Source: Chryseobacterium sp. POL2 (lineage in GTDB: Bacteria; Bacteroidota; Bacteroidia; Flavobacteriales; Weeksellaceae). Taken from it: a stretch of 64,000 bases of DNA. The position numbers and the translations under genes were made by a program. The stretch covers positions 1,302,001 to 1,366,000 of the forward strand of contig NZ_CP049298.1 in assembly GCF_011058315.1 (NCBI RefSeq), written 5' to 3'. The notes under the pieces were generated by a model. It saw only the letters and a list, made by a program, of their open reading frames with translations, was not told where the DNA came from and made no database searches. Shown piece after piece: positions 63,040-64,000 of this stretch (positions are counted from its first letter, which is position 1; each line of letters starts with the position of its first letter).

Positions 63040-63681
63040 TTAAATGGATGTAGGTGGTCTGGTAAAGTATTGTTCTCCAAAATAATGTAAGGACAGCAGA
63101 GGATTTTTGTAATTCTTATTGAATTCTTTTAGTACCAATATTTTACCAATATTAATACTAAAAATTTTGTATGTTGCGAGATTAAAAGAATGGCTGCTAC
63201 TAAACATCTCCGACTTCCTTGCTAGAATATTTTTAAATACTTCAGAGGAAGTAGGTGCTGTAAGTTGTAGATGAAGAGCTTTAGGCGTTTGTGGCAGGTT
63301 CTTTTTAACTAGTCTTTTAGCAACTAAGACTTTACTTTTAGTTTTCTGTGGATGCTGTTTATTTTTTTCTAAATAAACAATCTTTACATTTGAGAGGTTC
63401 TCAGCACCATAAATAATTGTACTATTAGAAACAGAAATTACAACTTTCTCAATATTAGACTTTCGATTTTCACTATGTTTTTGTTTAACTACATTTTTGT
63501 TAATAATAGTTATAGTTCTATCTTTTTTGTTTGTTATTCTAGAAGATAGATTATTAGTTTCTTCAAATCTTACTTGTCCATTAACAATAGAAATATTTAA
63601 AAAAAACAAGACAATAGCAAAAACTGTCTTATTCAAAACAATTTCTGATATCGGTTTAAAACTTGTAATTTTAAAGTACAT
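63040..63681 (-). CDS. Small secreted protein (cassette B)
   Basis: Frame open to 63708, but its first nine codons (MVQFCEG...) come from the end of the IS3-type element next door, so I take the ATG at 63681 (MYFKITSFKPISEI). The 213-residue product has a signal peptide ending SIVNGQ, a charged middle (TNKKDRTITIINKNVVKQKHSEN; YLEKNKQHPQKTKSKVLVAKRLVKKN) and an aromatic C-terminus ending LHYFGEQYFTRPPTSI. Its layout and ending resemble the cassette A protein at 49188-49814. Because of the IS, its native promoter is probably separated from the gene. Confidence 0.6.
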   Translation of the reverse strand: MYFKITSFKPISEIVLNKTVFAIVLFFLNISIVNGQVRFEETNNLSSRITNKKDRTITIINKNVVKQKHSENRKSNIEKVVISVSNSTIIYGAENLSNVKIVYLEKNKQHPQKTKSKVLVAKRLVKKNLPQTPKALHLQLTAPTSSEVFKNILARKSEMFSSSHSFNLATYKIFSINIGKILVLKEFNKNYKNPLLSLHYFGEQYFTRPPTSI

Positions 63682-64000
63682 TATAATACCCTCACAAAAC
63701 TGGACCAATATTTAAGTTGAAAAAGATTAACTTTAAACAAGTCTAGAATTATGAAAACAGGGAGACGCAAATTCGATTCTGCATTTAAGGCAAAAGTAGC
63801 CCTTGAAGCATTAAAAGAGAGAGAAACTCTACAACAATTAGCTCTAAAATATGAGTTACATCCCAATCAAATCTCACAGTGGAAGCAGGAGTTTATAGAA
63901 AAATCTGCTCAGGTTTTTGAAAGTAAAGTTCTTAAAGAAAGTAGTGATGAGAGTGTTTCGGAGCTTTATCAAAAAATTGGCAAGCTAGAGATGGAGAAAG
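63682..64000 (+). mobile_element. IS3-type insertion sequence (left part, runs off the window)
   Basis: The end contains ACCCTCACAAAACTGGACCAAT, a typical IS3-type terminal stretch, and the transposase orfA begins at 63751. The right end is outside the window. The exact outer boundary cannot be set here, so 63682 is approximate. Confidence 0.65.
63751..64000 (+). CDS. IS3-family transposase OrfA (partial)
   Basis: The N-terminal 83 residues are visible: MKTGRRKFDSAFKAKVALEA opening, then an HTH (LALKYELHPNQISQWKQEF) and the start of a coiled coil (SELYQKIGKLEMEK). This is an IS3-type OrfA of a different subgroup from the one at 55279-55548 (which opens MRTSKFTDSQ). The rest is past the window end. 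Confidence 0.9.
   Translation, partial: MKTGRRKFDSAFKAKVALEALKERETLQQLALKYELHPNQISQWKQEFIEKSAQVFESKVLKESSDESVSELYQKIGKLEMEK

Noticed and set aside
63681-63866. Minus-strand frame across the IS3 end
   Set aside because: It is the antisense of the transposase orfA that starts at 63751 on the plus strand.

Overview
The window looks like chromosome from a low-GC flavobacterium of the Weeksellaceae (Chryseobacterium or a close relative). Reasons: a gliding lipoprotein GldD, type IX secretion (T9SS) C-terminal domains, KUP, FabV, Mpl, a 7TM-DISM histidine kinase, DUF5522 and DUF4136 genes, hardly any Shine-Dalgarno sequences, and Bacteroidetes-type promoters (TAnnTTTG at -7) in front of several genes. 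The genus is inferred from gene content, not proven. I see no rRNA, tRNA or CRISPR array.

Positions 1-41.3 kb are ordinary, densely packed core genome. In order: the rplS start (-); gldD, a PfkB kinase, two parvulin-type periplasmic chaperones and an M13 peptidase (+); a CoA-transferase and homogentisate dioxygenase (-) back to back with a TonB receptor; a YbaK deacylase; Mpl; a LuxR-type response regulator with a 7TM-DISM kinase; an acyltransferase and a Nudix hydrolase. Next is a tripartite efflux system, with TolC divergent from an ABC ATPase, two MacB-type permeases and an adaptor. After it come an ABC exporter, truA, a phosphoesterase with an Smr protein, YqgE, pdxH, a class IV aminotransferase, a START-like protein, a class III aminotransferase, an LptA/OstA-like protein, a Fur-family regulator, KUP, small DUF genes, an ATP-cone/endonuclease protein, fabV and an EEP-family nuclease. 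Strong hairpin terminators, many bidirectional, separate the units.

From about 41.3 kb to the end the window turns accessory. Two cold-shock operons (41.3-42.4 and 50.9-51.6 kb) each pair an RNA-binding gene with a CspA paralogue and carry the same roughly 150-nt upstream element. Two paralogous surface-protein cassettes (43.7-49.8 and 57.3-63.7 kb) each hold a small secreted protein, a very large secreted multidomain protein, a roughly 200-residue secreted companion and a regulator with a similar C-terminal helix-turn-helix. The large proteins share a C-terminal cysteine-containing module and the companions have related tails. The second cassette carries a frameshift in its large gene and an IS3-type element directly upstream. 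Between the cassettes lie a 5'-truncated calcium/proton antiporter, two T9SS cargo proteins, RHS-protein debris, GC-rich palindromes and an IS3-family element whose orfB is broken by a 28-bp insertion. This suggests repeated recombination at a surface-variation locus.

The most novel-looking items are the paired surface cassettes and the shared leader of the two cold-shock operons.
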